From positions 1 through 43,306 of the forward strand of contig NZ_CAJHBT010000025.1 of NCBI RefSeq assembly GCF_904846675.1: DNA of 43,306 bases. Direction: 5' to 3'. A program made the position numbers and the translations under genes. Shown here in pieces: positions 10,780-19,720 of the stretch. The notes beneath the pieces are model-generated. The model had not been told where the DNA came from. It ran no database searches and saw only the letters and a list, made by a program, of their open reading frames with translations. This stretch comes from Psychrobacter urativorans. GTDB taxonomy: Bacteria > Pseudomonadota > Gammaproteobacteria > Pseudomonadales > Moraxellaceae. The stretch's first letter is position 1. Each line of letters starts with the position of its first letter.

Positions 10780-10824
10780 CACTTTATATAAAACGTATCA
10801 TAAAATAAACTAAAAATTACCATT

Positions 10825-10853
10825 AGTATAGTAGCAGTGCTATAGCCCGTCAG
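10825..10853 (-). promoter_or_regulatory. Candidate bamA promoter
   Basis: On the minus strand CTGACG (10853-10848) is followed, after a 17-bp spacer, by TATACT (10830-10825). This would give a leader of about 145 bases. The match is to the housekeeping sigma-70 consensus; I do not see a convincing sigma-E promoter. Confidence 0.45.
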
Positions 10854-10936
10854 CATGTCATTGGCATAATCAGGATGCTATTCCCATGCAGACGTTAGTA
10901 TATCGCATCTTACTCTGTTAGACGGTTACCGTACAA

Positions 10937-12337
10937 TCAAAATAGCCGACTGATATCATTACCAATCGCTAACACCATGAAACCTGCCAGCAAGAGTAAA
11001 CCGATATTCAGACCTATCATTTGTACGCCTTCTGATAATGGTTTACCCCGAATCAGCTCGATAAGATAATAAACAATGTGACCACCGTCCAATACTGGAA
11101 TAGGTAACAAATTCAGTACCGCTAGACTCAAACTGATTAAAGCGGCGGTCGACAGCACCATCTCCCAGCTAATATCAAAGCTTTGCTTGGCGACTTTGGC
11201 AATAGTAATAGGCCCAGATAGATTTTCAAGTCCAATTGCTCCAGACAGCATTTTTCCCATTGAGCTGACTGTCATCACTGCCAGCTGCTCGGTTTTTTCA
11301 AACGATTTAACCAGTGCCTCACCTGCGCCATATACTACCGTGGTTTTATAAGCATTAGGAATGACAATCTCAGATTGAGCAACCATAGCACCAATTTGGC
11401 CATAATCGTTACCCAAAGTATCTTTTTTACCTTGTGGCATAATTTGCAGCTGCACCGGTTTATCCGCTCGTAGCACCGTAAAGTTTAGCAATACTTCAGG
11501 ACTATCACGGATAATTCGGGTGGCGCTTAGCCAATCTACTACTGGTGTATCGTTAATCGCGGTGATACGATCACCGACTTCTAAACCTTGGCGAAGAGCC
11601 GCCCCATCAGCTGATAAATCACCAATGATAGGTGCAATTTCTGGTTGCCAAGGCAGCATCCCAAAGCTAGTTAACGCGTCTTTACCTTGAGCATCACCTT
11701 GCATAAAGCGCGTCACGGGTGCTTGATAAGTTTGCAAGCCTGTAGCAGATGGCGAAGTGGCTTGGGGTTGTGGGCTAGCTTGCGACTGAAGAGTAACGCT
11801 GACATTGTCAGTCTCACCCATACGTCCTGCAAGACGATAATTAATCGCCTCCCATGTTTGCACTTCATGTCCATCAATAGCTACAATTTTGTCACCGGCT
11901 GGCAACTGCGCCATCGCTGCTGGACTATCCGGTAATACTTGACCAATATTGGTTGCTAACTGCTCTGATGGGGTCATAAACAACACCCAAAACAGCGCAA
12001 TGGCAATAATAAAGTTCATAATCGGACCAGCAGCCACAATAGCAATCTTCTTCAGTGGATGCTGACGATTAAAGGCCAAATGTTGTTCATGCTCAGCCAC
12101 TTCGCCTTCGCGCTCATCAAGCATTTTAACATAACCGCCAAGTGGCAACGCTGAGATGCGATAGTCAATACCGCTCTTCTTACTGGTCCAACCGGCAAGT
12201 TTAGGACCGAAGCCAATAGAATAAGTCAGCACCTTAACACCGCACAGCCGCGCCACGATAAAGTGACCCCATTCGTGCAGCGCAATCAGGGGCCCCAATA
12301 CAAAAATTGCCGCCAATAGCGTTAATAAGAACGTCAT
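10937..12337 (-). CDS. rseP: RseP-family site-2 zinc metalloprotease
   Basis: Inner-membrane intramembrane protease of the S2P family; in E. coli it cleaves RseA to release sigma-E and clears signal-peptide remnants. The 466-residue protein has the zinc site HEWGH at residues 21-25 in the first membrane helix, two periplasmic PDZ domains (roughly 125-220 and 225-310), and the third ligand motif NLLPIPVLDGGH near the C-terminus followed by the last helix. A Gln/Pro/Ser-rich insert (around SQASPQPQATSPSATG) interrupts the first PDZ region. It lies 90 bp downstream of dxr and upstream of bamA, the usual order. Confidence 0.96.
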   Translation of the reverse strand: MTFLLTLLAAIFVLGPLIALHEWGHFIVARLCGVKVLTYSIGFGPKLAGWTSKKSGIDYRISALPLGGYVKMLDEREGEVAEHEQHLAFNRQHPLKKIAIVAAGPIMNFIIAIALFWVLFMTPSEQLATNIGQVLPDSPAAMAQLPAGDKIVAIDGHEVQTWEAINYRLAGRMGETDNVSVTLQSQASPQPQATSPSATGLQTYQAPVTRFMQGDAQGKDALTSFGMLPWQPEIAPIIGDLSADGAALRQGLEVGDRITAINDTPVVDWLSATRIIRDSPEVLLNFTVLRADKPVQLQIMPQGKKDTLGNDYGQIGAMVAQSEIVIPNAYKTTVVYGAGEALVKSFEKTEQLAVMTVSSMGKMLSGAIGLENLSGPITIAKVAKQSFDISWEMVLSTAALISLSLAVLNLLPIPVLDGGHIVYYLIELIRGKPLSEGVQMIGLNIGLLLLAGFMVLAIGNDISRLF

Positions 12338-12427
12338 TATCTTTTCTCGCTTAGGTTGCTATAGGTTAAGTCGCCTACATTTATATAGGTTTGTTTAATC
12401 ACTGTCGCCAATTTAAATTGATTTCAG

Positions 12428-13630
12428 CTATGCGATCTTTGCAATAATGGCATCGGTATAGCGCCGCGCCATCGCATCAATCGCTAGAATATCATCGATA
12501 TCTGCATCCGTGCCTAATGTCGACACCTGAACTTCAGCCAATGCTTGCTCATTAATATCAGCAATATCTGTCAGGCGTACTTGCCCCGCTAAAAATGCCG
12601 CCACAGCGACCTCATTGGCTGCATTGAGCACAATAGTCGCTTGTGTCCCTGCTTGCATGGCTTGGCGCGCCAGACGCAAACAAGCAAATTTTTGTAAGTC
12701 AGGTTTAATAAACTCAAGACCACTGAGCGCATACAAATCTAAGGGCTGCGAGCCACTATTGATACGCGCAGGATAGCTGAGCGCATGGGCAATGGGGGTT
12801 TTCATGTCTGGGCTGCCCAGCTGCGCCAAAAAGCTACCGTCGCTATATTCTACCATTGAGTGAATGATACTTTGTGGATGAATCACCACATTTATATTAT
12901 CTTCTGACAAGTCGAATAAATGGCACGCTTCTATCAGCTCTAGCCCCTTATTCATCATGGTTGCTGAATCGACTGATATTTTTTGTCCCATCGACCAATT
13001 TGGATGCTTGACCGCTTCTGCTACGCTTGCTTGCTGCATCTGACTAAATGACTGCTGCAAAAATGGCCCACCGGAGGCGGTTAACCACAGATTACGTACC
13101 CCGTGGCTACGCTCATGAATTTGGGTATTGTCTTGTTGAATAACAGGCGGCAAACATTGAAAAATCGCATTGTGCTCAGAGTCAATTGGTAACAAAGTAG
13201 CATGATGAATCTTTACTGCCTCAATCATCATTTGTCCAGCCATGACCAGCGCTTCTTTATTGGCCAATAAAATACGTTTACCCGCACGCGCTGCCGCTAA
13301 AGTAGATGGCAACCCTGCTGCTCCGACAATAGCGGCAACCACCGTATCAACTTGGCTGTCGGTGGCAATATCAATCAATCCAGCATCACCGCCAACCACA
13401 TCAACATTCAAACCCGCTGTATGCAAGCGCTGAGCGAACTCATCAACGACGACCGTCGGTACGCAAACACGCTTCGGCATAAACTGCTGACACAGTGCCA
13501 ATAACTTATCTAAACGCTGATATCCTGATAAGGCATAGACCTCATAATCATGCGGATAGCCCGCTAAAATTGTTAAAGTGCTATCGCCAATAGAGCCCGT
13601 TGCGCCGAGTACGGCGATGCGTTGCGTCAT
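12428..13630 (-). CDS. dxr: 1-deoxy-D-xylulose-5-phosphate reductoisomerase
   Basis: Converts DXP to MEP with NADPH, the committed step of the MEP isoprenoid pathway that feeds UppS. The 400-residue product starts with the nucleotide-binding loop LGATGSIGDSTL, then shows LLANKEALVMAG, the metal/substrate motif IDSEHNAIFQCL, the flexible-loop region TASGGPF and SVDSATMMNKGLELIEACHLF. All segments needed for activity are present. It lies between cdsA and rseP as in many gammaproteobacteria. A likely terminator after cdsA (13755-13784) suggests dxr has its own promoter in the 192-bp gap, though I cannot place it with confidence. Confidence 0.97.
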   Translation of the reverse strand: MTQRIAVLGATGSIGDSTLTILAGYPHDYEVYALSGYQRLDKLLALCQQFMPKRVCVPTVVVDEFAQRLHTAGLNVDVVGGDAGLIDIATDSQVDTVVAAIVGAAGLPSTLAAARAGKRILLANKEALVMAGQMMIEAVKIHHATLLPIDSEHNAIFQCLPPVIQQDNTQIHERSHGVRNLWLTASGGPFLQQSFSQMQQASVAEAVKHPNWSMGQKISVDSATMMNKGLELIEACHLFDLSEDNINVVIHPQSIIHSMVEYSDGSFLAQLGSPDMKTPIAHALSYPARINSGSQPLDLYALSGLEFIKPDLQKFACLRLARQAMQAGTQATIVLNAANEVAVAAFLAGQVRLTDIADINEQALAEVQVSTLGTDADIDDILAIDAMARRYTDAIIAKIA

Positions 13631-13754
13631 AATTATGGATGCCTATGATATCGTTATAGTAAATAAAGAGAGTCAAACAACTGAAAAGTATGGATAGCCA
13701 GAAATAAAAAATACAAAAAAGACTTATTATAAACCGTTATAAATACAACTCAAC

Positions 13755-13784
13755 AAAAATAAAAAGCCCAGTACTTAGCTCGGC
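13755..13784 (-). terminator. Probable terminator after cdsA
   Basis: On the minus strand GCCGAG ... CTGGGC forms an imperfect stem (one G-G mismatch) followed directly by TTTTTATTTTTG. It lies about 40 bases beyond the cdsA stop and separates uppS-cdsA from dxr. Confidence 0.6.
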
Positions 13785-13822
13785 ATAATAAACCAGCTCG
13801 ACAACATTGCTGAACATATCTT

Positions 13823-14632
13823 TTAAACCACCAATAAGCCGAGTTGCTGCAAGCCCCAAAAACCAAGCGCGAATATCGGGGTCGCAGATAATAGCGAATC
13901 GATACGATCAAGTATGCCACCATGTCCTGGCAGAATAGTACCAGAATCTTTGACACCGGCTCGGCGCTTGAGCATTGACTCAAATAAATCACCTAAAACT
14001 GAGGCCAAGATAGTTAGCGCTGACAAGGCTATAAATGAAATCAGAGCAATACCTGTCAGTTGCAACTTAAAGACACTAATAGCGATAACCACGAGCAAAC
14101 CCGTCACCAGCCCGCCAGCAAGCCCTTCCATACTCTTATTGGGAGAAACATTCGGTGCCATTTTACGCCGTCCCAGCTTACGCCCAACGAAGTAAGCACC
14201 GCTGTCGGCACACCAGACCATCAAGAATACATATAGCAGCCACCACGCTGACTGTTGCCACAGGTAGAACATAGCCGTAATCGAGGCAGTTAATATCACG
14301 CCCCCCATCAGTGCCAGCTGTTTACCATACCATTTGGTATGAGTTGGGAACTTACCGACCCAAGATAGTGCCATCAGCCATATTATTAATGACGCCGCCC
14401 ACCATAACACCCAAGTTATTGGGAACATGAGTGCTATTAATGTCACTACCAACACCAGCAGCACAAAAACCACTGGCTGCCGCCATTTTGGCATCAGCTT
14501 CGTCCATTCGTGGGCGGCAATCGTTACGCCAACCATCAATAACGGCGCAAAAAGAATAGGCGTTTGGCTCGCAAACAGCGCAATACCAACGATAATAATG
14601 AGAACAATTGCCGTTTTAATCCGTTGCCACAT
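13823..14632 (-). CDS. cdsA: Phosphatidate cytidylyltransferase (CDP-diglyceride synthase)
   Basis: Makes CDP-diacylglycerol from phosphatidic acid and CTP in the inner membrane, the precursor of all phospholipids including the cardiolipin made by the synthase at 41251-42888. It has 269 residues with about eight hydrophobic helices. The family signature is complete near the C-terminus: KRRAGVKDSG, LPGHGGILDRIDSL. Upstream are MVWCADSGAYFVGRKLGRRK and SPNKSMEGLAGG. It follows uppS by 55 bp and is probably cotranscribed with it. Confidence 0.96.
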   Translation of the reverse strand: MWQRIKTAIVLIIIVGIALFASQTPILFAPLLMVGVTIAAHEWTKLMPKWRQPVVFVLLVLVVTLIALMFPITWVLWWAASLIIWLMALSWVGKFPTHTKWYGKQLALMGGVILTASITAMFYLWQQSAWWLLYVFLMVWCADSGAYFVGRKLGRRKMAPNVSPNKSMEGLAGGLVTGLLVVIAISVFKLQLTGIALISFIALSALTILASVLGDLFESMLKRRAGVKDSGTILPGHGGILDRIDSLLSATPIFALGFWGLQQLGLLVV

Positions 14633-14687
14633 ACCAATTAGGCCTTATAATAATGAGACATATCTGATTAATATTGTATTATAACAA

Positions 14688-15461
14688 TTAATTTATATCT
14701 GTTAATGACTGCGATGGCGGCGGCTCTACTTGCTCGCTGGTTTTACCAAAACGGCGCTGGCGCTTAGCAAATTCTGCGACCATTGATGCCAACTCTGCCG
14801 CAGCAAAATTTGGCCATAGCGTTTGGGTAAAAAACAGCTCTGCATAGGCTGATTGCCATAATAAAAAGTTAGAAAGACGATATTCGCCGCCCGTCCGTAT
14901 TAACATATCTACTGCGGGCGTATCGGCAAGTTGCACGTGCTGGCCAAGCATATCTTTATTAATATCGTCGGCGCGTAACTGTCCGTCTTGTACCTGCTGT
15001 GCCAGTTGTTTTGCAGCATGAGCAATATCCCATTGTCCACCATAACTGATAGCAATCACTAGGGTCATGGCATTAAAATGAGCAGTTTTGGCTTCAGCGT
15101 CTGCCATTAAGTCTTGCAAATCATCACTGAGCTGACTGCGATCCCCAATAAAGCGCAGCTGAATGTGATTTTTTTGCATACGCGGCACTTGCTCATGAAT
15201 AGCCAGCGCTAATAAATGCATCAAGAGTGCCACTTCATTCGGCGGACGTTGCCAGTTCTCACTCGAAAAAGCAAAGACCGTCAATACTTCAATCCCAGCA
15301 TCGATACAATACTCAACGATAGGATCTAGTGCATTTTTGCCAGCGACATGACCTTCGCCGTGGCCTAAGGAGTTGGCTTTACCATAGCGATTGTTACCAT
15401 CCATAATGATGGCGATATGGCGAGGGATAAGGACAGGGGCCGAAGGAGCGGAAGTAGACAT
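14688..15461 (-). CDS. uppS: (2E,6E)-farnesyl-diphosphate-specific undecaprenyl diphosphate synthase
   Basis: Condenses eight isopentenyl diphosphates onto farnesyl diphosphate to give the C55 carrier for peptidoglycan and O-antigen. The 257-residue protein carries the catalytic start HIAIIMDGNNRYGKANSLGH (essential Asp in MDGN), FAFSSENWQRP, and the C-terminal RTGGEYRLSNFLLWQSAYAE. In E. coli the corresponding segment is MDGNGRWAK; here it is MDGNNRYGK, a mild variant. The ribosome-binding site is weak. The upstream 362-bp gap contains the frr terminator, so uppS probably begins a new transcription unit with cdsA. Confidence 0.96.
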   Translation of the reverse strand: MSTSAPSAPVLIPRHIAIIMDGNNRYGKANSLGHGEGHVAGKNALDPIVEYCIDAGIEVLTVFAFSSENWQRPPNEVALLMHLLALAIHEQVPRMQKNHIQLRFIGDRSQLSDDLQDLMADAEAKTAHFNAMTLVIAISYGGQWDIAHAAKQLAQQVQDGQLRADDINKDMLGQHVQLADTPAVDMLIRTGGEYRLSNFLLWQSAYAELFFTQTLWPNFAAAELASMVAEFAKRQRRFGKTSEQVEPPPSQSLTDIN

Positions 15462-15823
15462 GGACGTTACTGCTTATTATTGAGGTAAATTTATCAGGGT
15501 TAATTTATTGATAGTGCTGGTTTAGCACACTTATTTATAATCAATTTATAACAACCATTTGAAATAGTGACCTCTTTATAATAACGCAGGTGATGAGATT
15601 TAAAAAGTAACGCGCTGCTATTTCACAGGATTATCATAAATAAGGTTTGTCATTAAACACAATTTGCAAATAATAGAAGTTAGTCATATTTATTTATTGA
15701 TTTAAAATAGAAATAAACAGCCAACAGTATCAAACTATTGGCCGTCTGTTTACACAAATAAGAAAATCAACATGGCTTGCTAAAGGCTATGAAATTGGCT
15801 TCTAGCACCTTGTTTTTATCACG
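15462..15823. other. Intergenic region between frr and uppS
   Basis: 362 bp, AT-rich, no gene. It holds the frr terminator hairpin (15714-15752); the remaining 250 bp must carry the uppS promoter, but no hexamer pair with proper spacing stands out. Confidence 0.6.
15714..15752 (-). terminator. Terminator after frr
   Basis: TAAACAG and CTGTTTA pair at the ends of a hairpin whose inner arm (GGCCAATAGT / ACTGTTGGCT) also pairs with one mismatch. On the minus strand it is followed by TTTCTATTTT. It lies about 70 bases beyond the frr stop. Confidence 0.7.
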
Positions 15824-16378
15824 CTAAACTTCCATCAAATCAGTTTCTTTTCTGCTTAAACGGCTATCGATAGTTTCGATAAATTTATCCGTAATTTTTT
15901 GAATATCATCACTAGCGCGGCGCTCGTCATCTTCTGATATTTCTTTTTCTTTGGCCAAATCTTTAATATCACCCAGCATATCACGGCGGATATTACGGAT
16001 AGAGACACGGCTGTTCTCAGCTTCTCCGCGCGCCAGCTTTTGCATGTCGCGGCGAGTTTCTTCCGTCAAAGATGGCATTGGTACCCGAATAACGTCAGCA
16101 GTCATTGGATTAAGACCCAAATCGGCTTCGCGAATGGCTTTGTCTATCGCTTGCACCATGGTACGGTCAAAAGGCTGTACCAATAGCGTGCGCGAGTCTT
16201 CGACGTTAACACTAGCAACTTGGTTTAAAGGGGTGGCTGAGCCATAGTAGCTAACCATTACGCCTGACAACATACCTGGATGTGCGCGTCCCGTACGAAC
16301 TTTACTAAAGGTGCCTTCGAGCGCCTCTAACGTCTTTTGCATACGCGATTCGCCGTCTTGCTTAATCTCTTTAATCAT
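15824..16378 (-). CDS. frr: Ribosome recycling factor
   Basis: With EF-G it splits post-termination ribosomes; cytoplasmic. The 184 residues fit the family (E. coli 185). It shows the N-terminal helix with [20 protein letters not shown], the conserved [27 protein letters not shown], and the C-terminal region with SVRNIRRD-like [13 protein letters not shown] and [20 protein letters not shown] lies six bases before the ATG. It is 120 bp downstream of pyrH, the usual pairing, and is followed by a terminator. Confidence 0.97.
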   Translation of the reverse strand: MIKEIKQDGESRMQKTLEALEGTFSKVRTGRAHPGMLSGVMVSYYGSATPLNQVASVNVEDSRTLLVQPFDRTMVQAIDKAIREADLGLNPMTADVIRVPMPSLTEETRRDMQKLARGEAENSRVSIRNIRRDMLGDIKDLAKEKEISEDDERRASDDIQKITDKFIETIDSRLSRKETDLMEV

Positions 16379-16498
16379 TACGTGTCCTTATTTATCGATA
16401 CCGATAATATGTATGGCTGTTCGTTGTTTAAATGCTGACGCAACTTTCAGGTGCTGCGTTACTGCTAATAGCTATAGCTATAGCACTGCCCTATCACT

Positions 16499-17224
16499 TT
16501 AGTGAAAAACGCGCGTGCCTTCATTCTCGCCCATAACGACATTTAATAAGGCATTGGGCTTGGTCATATCAAAAACTTGCAGAGGTACATTATGCTCGCG
16601 GCATAGGGCAATAGCAGTCAAATCCATGACACCGAGTTTTTGTTCTAATACTTCATCAAAGGTTAGACCATCATATTTGACCGCATCGGCATGCAAGCTT
16701 GGGTCTTTATCATAGACGCCATCCACTTTGGTGGCTTTAAGAATCAAACCCGCTTCAATCTCAATGCCGCGCAGACAAGCAGCGGTATCAGTCGTAAAGA
16801 ACGGGTTACCGGTACCAGCAACAAAAATGCATACTTCGCCATTTTTAAGATAACGAATAGCGTTACGGCTACTGTAGCTTTCAGTAACTTCACCAATAGG
16901 TAAGGCTGACATCAAGCGCGTTTTAATATTGCGACGCTCAAGGGCATCACGCATCGCCAAACCATTCATAACGGTGGCTAACATACCCATTTGATCGCCA
17001 GTTACTCGGCCAACCAAGCCTTCTTTTTGCAGCTGCGCGCCGCGATATAAGTTACCACCACCAACGACGATACCGACTTGCACCCCAAGACCACGCAAAT
17101 GCGCGATGGACAGGCTTATCTTATCAAGCACGTCGCTATCAATACCCATGTCTTTGCCGCCTGCTAAGGCTTCGCCAGAGAGTTTAAGCAAAATACGAGA
17201 GTAGCGGGGGTTTTTGTCAGACAT
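16499..17224 (-). CDS. pyrH: Uridylate (UMP) kinase
   Basis: Phosphorylates UMP to UDP in pyrimidine nucleotide synthesis; a hexameric cytoplasmic enzyme of the amino-acid-kinase fold, usually activated by GTP and inhibited by UTP. The 241-residue protein shows [66 protein letters not shown] and [13 protein letters not shown], all family marks. A candidate promoter with TATAAT lies just upstream. tsf and rpsB, its frequent neighbours, are not here; rimO lies upstream instead. Confidence 0.97.
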   Translation of the reverse strand: MSDKNPRYSRILLKLSGEALAGGKDMGIDSDVLDKISLSIAHLRGLGVQVGIVVGGGNLYRGAQLQKEGLVGRVTGDQMGMLATVMNGLAMRDALERRNIKTRLMSALPIGEVTESYSSRNAIRYLKNGEVCIFVAGTGNPFFTTDTAACLRGIEIEAGLILKATKVDGVYDKDPSLHADAVKYDGLTFDEVLEQKLGVMDLTAIALCREHNVPLQVFDMTKPNALLNVVMGENEGTRVFH

Positions 17225-17246
17225 GAAAGCACCTTTTTATCGTTAA

Positions 17247-17277
17247 ATTATAATCAAAAATATCGTTAACATAACAA
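17247..17277 (-). promoter_or_regulatory. Candidate pyrH promoter
   Basis: On the minus strand TTGTTA (17277-17272) and a perfect TATAAT (17252-17247) are separated by 19 bp, longer than ideal. The -10 lies 22 bases before the pyrH ATG, giving a very short leader. Confidence 0.4.
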
Positions 17278-17433
17278 TGACACTAGAATACAGAATAAGA
17301 CATGTGCGCCAAAATAGCACAAGCGTGCTAAATTGCGCTAATTGTAGCAAAAACTGCTCGCCGTTGGGCAATTTTCACGCCTACATTTAATAGTCGATTG
17401 GCTTTTTTAAATATTAACTGTAGTTAGCCAACT

Positions 17434-19032
17434 TTAACCATCATAACTGGCAAATAAATCATATTCGCTGGCGTCATCAATGGTAACCGTCAAGAACTGC
17501 CCGACTTTTACCGCGGACGTAATGTCATCGACATAGACATGACCATCAATTTCTGGCGCATCAGCATAACTACGGCAGATAGCAACATTCTCTTCAAAAT
17601 CAATCTCATCAACTAATACGGTTAAGGTTTTACCGATTTTTTCTTGCAGCTTTTGCGCAGAGATCTCTTGTTGTAACGCCATAAAGCGCTCATAGCGTTC
17701 TTGTTTAATAGCTTCAGGCACTGGATTGGGCAAGTCATTGGCAACTGCGCCTTCGACGTCTGAATAAGTAAACGCACCCACCCGATCGAGACGGGCCTCG
17801 ACTAACCAATCGAGTAAACATTGAAAGTCCTCTTCTGTTTCCCCTGGGAAGCCAACTACAAAGGTTGAGCGAATAACGATATCAGGGCAAATAGCACGCC
17901 AAGCATGAATACGCGCTAAGGTGTTTTCGCTATGGGCCGGACGTTTCATAGCCTTTAAGACGCTATGACTGGCATGCTGAAAAGGAATATCTAAATAAGG
18001 AAGTAGTTTCTTTTCACCCATTAACTCAACGACTTTATCGACGTGCGGATACGGATAAACATAATGTAGACGTACCCAAATGCCTAAATCGTTTAATGCT
18101 TGGCATAAGTCATAAAACTTAGACTTTAGCGGCATGCCATTCCAAAAGCTGGTCTTATATTTTAAATCCAGCCCATAGGCAGAGGTATCTTGTGAGATGA
18201 TTAACAGCTCTTTGACCCCAGCGTTTTTAAGCGCCATCGCCTCATTCATTACGCTATCAATCGGGCGTGAGACCAATTTCCCGCGCATACTTGGAATAAT
18301 ACAAAACGTGCAGTGATGATTACAGCCTTCTGAAATCTTTAAATAAGCATAATGGCTGGGCGTTAATTTAATCCCCGCCTCATTAATCAAATCTATTTTA
18401 GGATTATAATCTTTATCGGTACTGCGGTCAGGCTTTGGCACGTGCAGCGCGACTGCTCTAATGACTTCATCATAAGCGTGCGCGCCGGTCACTGCTAATA
18501 CAGCAGGATGCATTGTGCGAATTTTATCCGCCTCTTTACCCAGACAACCAGTGACGATCACTTTACCATTTTTACTAATGGCCTCACCGATGGCGTCCAG
18601 CGACTCTTGTACCGCTGACTCAATAAAGCCGCAGGTATTGACGACGACTAAATCTGCGCCTTCATAATCACTAGCAACTTGATAACCATCACGGCTAAGC
18701 TCAGTAATAATACGCTCACTATCAACTAGTGCTTTAGGACACCCTAAAGACACAAAACCTATCTTAGGCGTAGCTGTTGCAGGGCTAGATGCCGTTGCAC
18801 CAATCCCGCCGCTGGTTGCATCGCTACTTTGAGCAATACTGCGGTTTTGATTGTGATTGGCTTTATGATGATAAGGCTCGCTCTGTGTTTGAGCTTGTGC
18901 AGGATTAAACACGGTCGCCGTATTTTGTAGCGGTTGCGCGGCAGTATTTAGGTTATCTGCATTCAGAGCATCTGAAGTTGAGCGTTCGACTGTATGCATT
19001 GCATCAGGAGACTGGGTAGAAATTTTGGGCAT
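17434..19032 (-). CDS. rimO: Ribosomal protein uS12 methylthiotransferase
   Basis: Radical-SAM enzyme that methylthiolates the conserved Asp of ribosomal protein S12. It has the N-terminal UPF0004 domain with its three cluster cysteines ([30 protein letters not shown]), the radical-SAM motif CNHHCTFC (CxxxCxxC) within [20 protein letters not shown], and a C-terminal TRAM domain ending in [12 protein letters not shown]. The product is 532 residues against 441 in E. coli. The excess is an N-terminal, Asn/Gln/Thr/Ala-rich extension of about 80 residues before [13 protein letters not shown] chose the ATG at 19032 (AAGG six bases upstream) over the ATG at 19068, which lacks a site. An ATG 11 codons further in is also possible, but it would still leave about 70 extra residues. 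Confidence 0.95.
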   Translation of the reverse strand: MPKISTQSPDAMHTVERSTSDALNADNLNTAAQPLQNTATVFNPAQAQTQSEPYHHKANHNQNRSIAQSSDATSGGIGATASSPATATPKIGFVSLGCPKALVDSERIITELSRDGYQVASDYEGADLVVVNTCGFIESAVQESLDAIGEAISKNGKVIVTGCLGKEADKIRTMHPAVLAVTGAHAYDEVIRAVALHVPKPDRSTDKDYNPKIDLINEAGIKLTPSHYAYLKISEGCNHHCTFCIIPSMRGKLVSRPIDSVMNEAMALKNAGVKELLIISQDTSAYGLDLKYKTSFWNGMPLKSKFYDLCQALNDLGIWVRLHYVYPYPHVDKVVELMGEKKLLPYLDIPFQHASHSVLKAMKRPAHSENTLARIHAWRAICPDIVIRSTFVVGFPGETEEDFQCLLDWLVEARLDRVGAFTYSDVEGAVANDLPNPVPEAIKQERYERFMALQQEISAQKLQEKIGKTLTVLVDEIDFEENVAICRSYADAPEIDGHVYVDDITSAVKVGQFLTVTIDDASEYDLFASYDG

Positions 19033-19131
19033 GGCTGACCTTGCTAGAGATAAAATGGCTGAGCGCATTGTACGTTTTTTTTATATTAATCGCCAGTTTT
19101 GCCGCGCTATAGTGTTGAGTTGTGGTTAGAT

Positions 19132-19158
19132 ATTATATCAAGGTTACAGAGTAACCTT
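19132..19158 (-). promoter_or_regulatory. Candidate rimO -10 element with adjoining dyad
   Basis: On the minus strand a perfect TATAAT (19137-19132) lies two bases from a perfect 8-3-8 dyad, AAGGTTAC-AGA-GTAACCTT (19140-19158). The dyad would fill the promoter spacer, a position typical of operators. No good -35 is seen, which is compatible with an activated promoter. Confidence 0.45.
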
Positions 19159-19287
19159 AGCCTATAAGCCACAGAATATTGCATAAATAATCCTATAAAC
19201 TGATAAAATAAAAAGTTAATAATATCAGGAACTTATATTATTATTTATAACAAAATAGAAAATAATTAAGGTTAATCAAAAAAGGGC

Positions 19288-19315
19288 TTGCCAAACTCTC
19301 CAAAATCTATATAAT
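19288..19315 (+). promoter_or_regulatory. tRNA-Leu promoter
   Basis: TTGCCA (19288-19293), a 16-bp spacer and TATAAT (19310-19315). Transcription would begin about 80 bases before the mature tRNA. The -10 context AAATCTATATAAT is nearly the same as in the tRNA-Val promoter at 43085-43112. Confidence 0.85.
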
Positions 19316-19402
19316 GCCAACCACTGAGACTCACTACCGAATCAGTTATCTATTTGGATGACATTTGATTTTAGATGTTAACGATGATAGAGTAACGAGA
19401 AT

Positions 19403-19487
19403 GGGGCTGTGGCGGAATTGGTAGACGCACCAGATTTAGGTTCTGGCGCCGAAAGGTGTGAGAGTTCGAGTCTCTCCAGCCCCACCA
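19403..19487 (+). tRNA. tRNA-Leu (anticodon UAG)
   Basis: An 85-base class II tRNA. The acceptor GGGGCTG pairs with CAGCCCC, followed by A and an encoded CCA. The anticodon stem CCAGA/TCTGG holds the loop TTTAGGT with TAG at 19437-19439. A long variable arm (GCGCCGAAAGGTGTG) and the T-arm GAGTTCGAGTCTC are present. U34 in this tRNA is of the cmo5U class. It has its own promoter and terminator. Confidence 0.98.
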
Positions 19488-19558
19488 TTTTTCGATAGTG
19501 ACTTATAGTTTTATAGATATTAATTTATAAAACGGTTGTCTCAAACATATATCAAATT

Positions 19559-19584
19559 AAACCTGCTATTAAGCAGGTTTTTTT
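19559..19584 (+). terminator. tRNA-Leu terminator
   Basis: AAACCTGC - TATTAA - GCAGGTTT with a run of seven T: a textbook rho-independent terminator about 70 bases past the tRNA CCA. Confidence 0.92.
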
Positions 19585-19720
19585 GTGTTTAGGGTTTGAG
19601 TATTAATCAATAACACAGAGCATTCAAACAGAAGAATACTTAAGCAGATAAATTAGTAATAATAAATTGTGCCATACTAACAACTATCTATTAAAGGTAT
19701 AAAGTGTCTAGGTTAAAACA

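Larger units (their letters stand above)
19033..19402. other. Intergenic region between rimO and tRNA-Leu
   Basis: 370 bp, AT-rich, no gene. It holds a divergent pair of control regions: the tRNA-Leu promoter on the plus strand and a TATAAT plus dyad for rimO on the minus strand. Confidence 0.7.

Noticed and set aside
5591..19032. Large envelope gene cluster as a novel system
   Set aside because: All eleven genes are well-known and in near-standard order; only the absence of skp and lpxB is notable.
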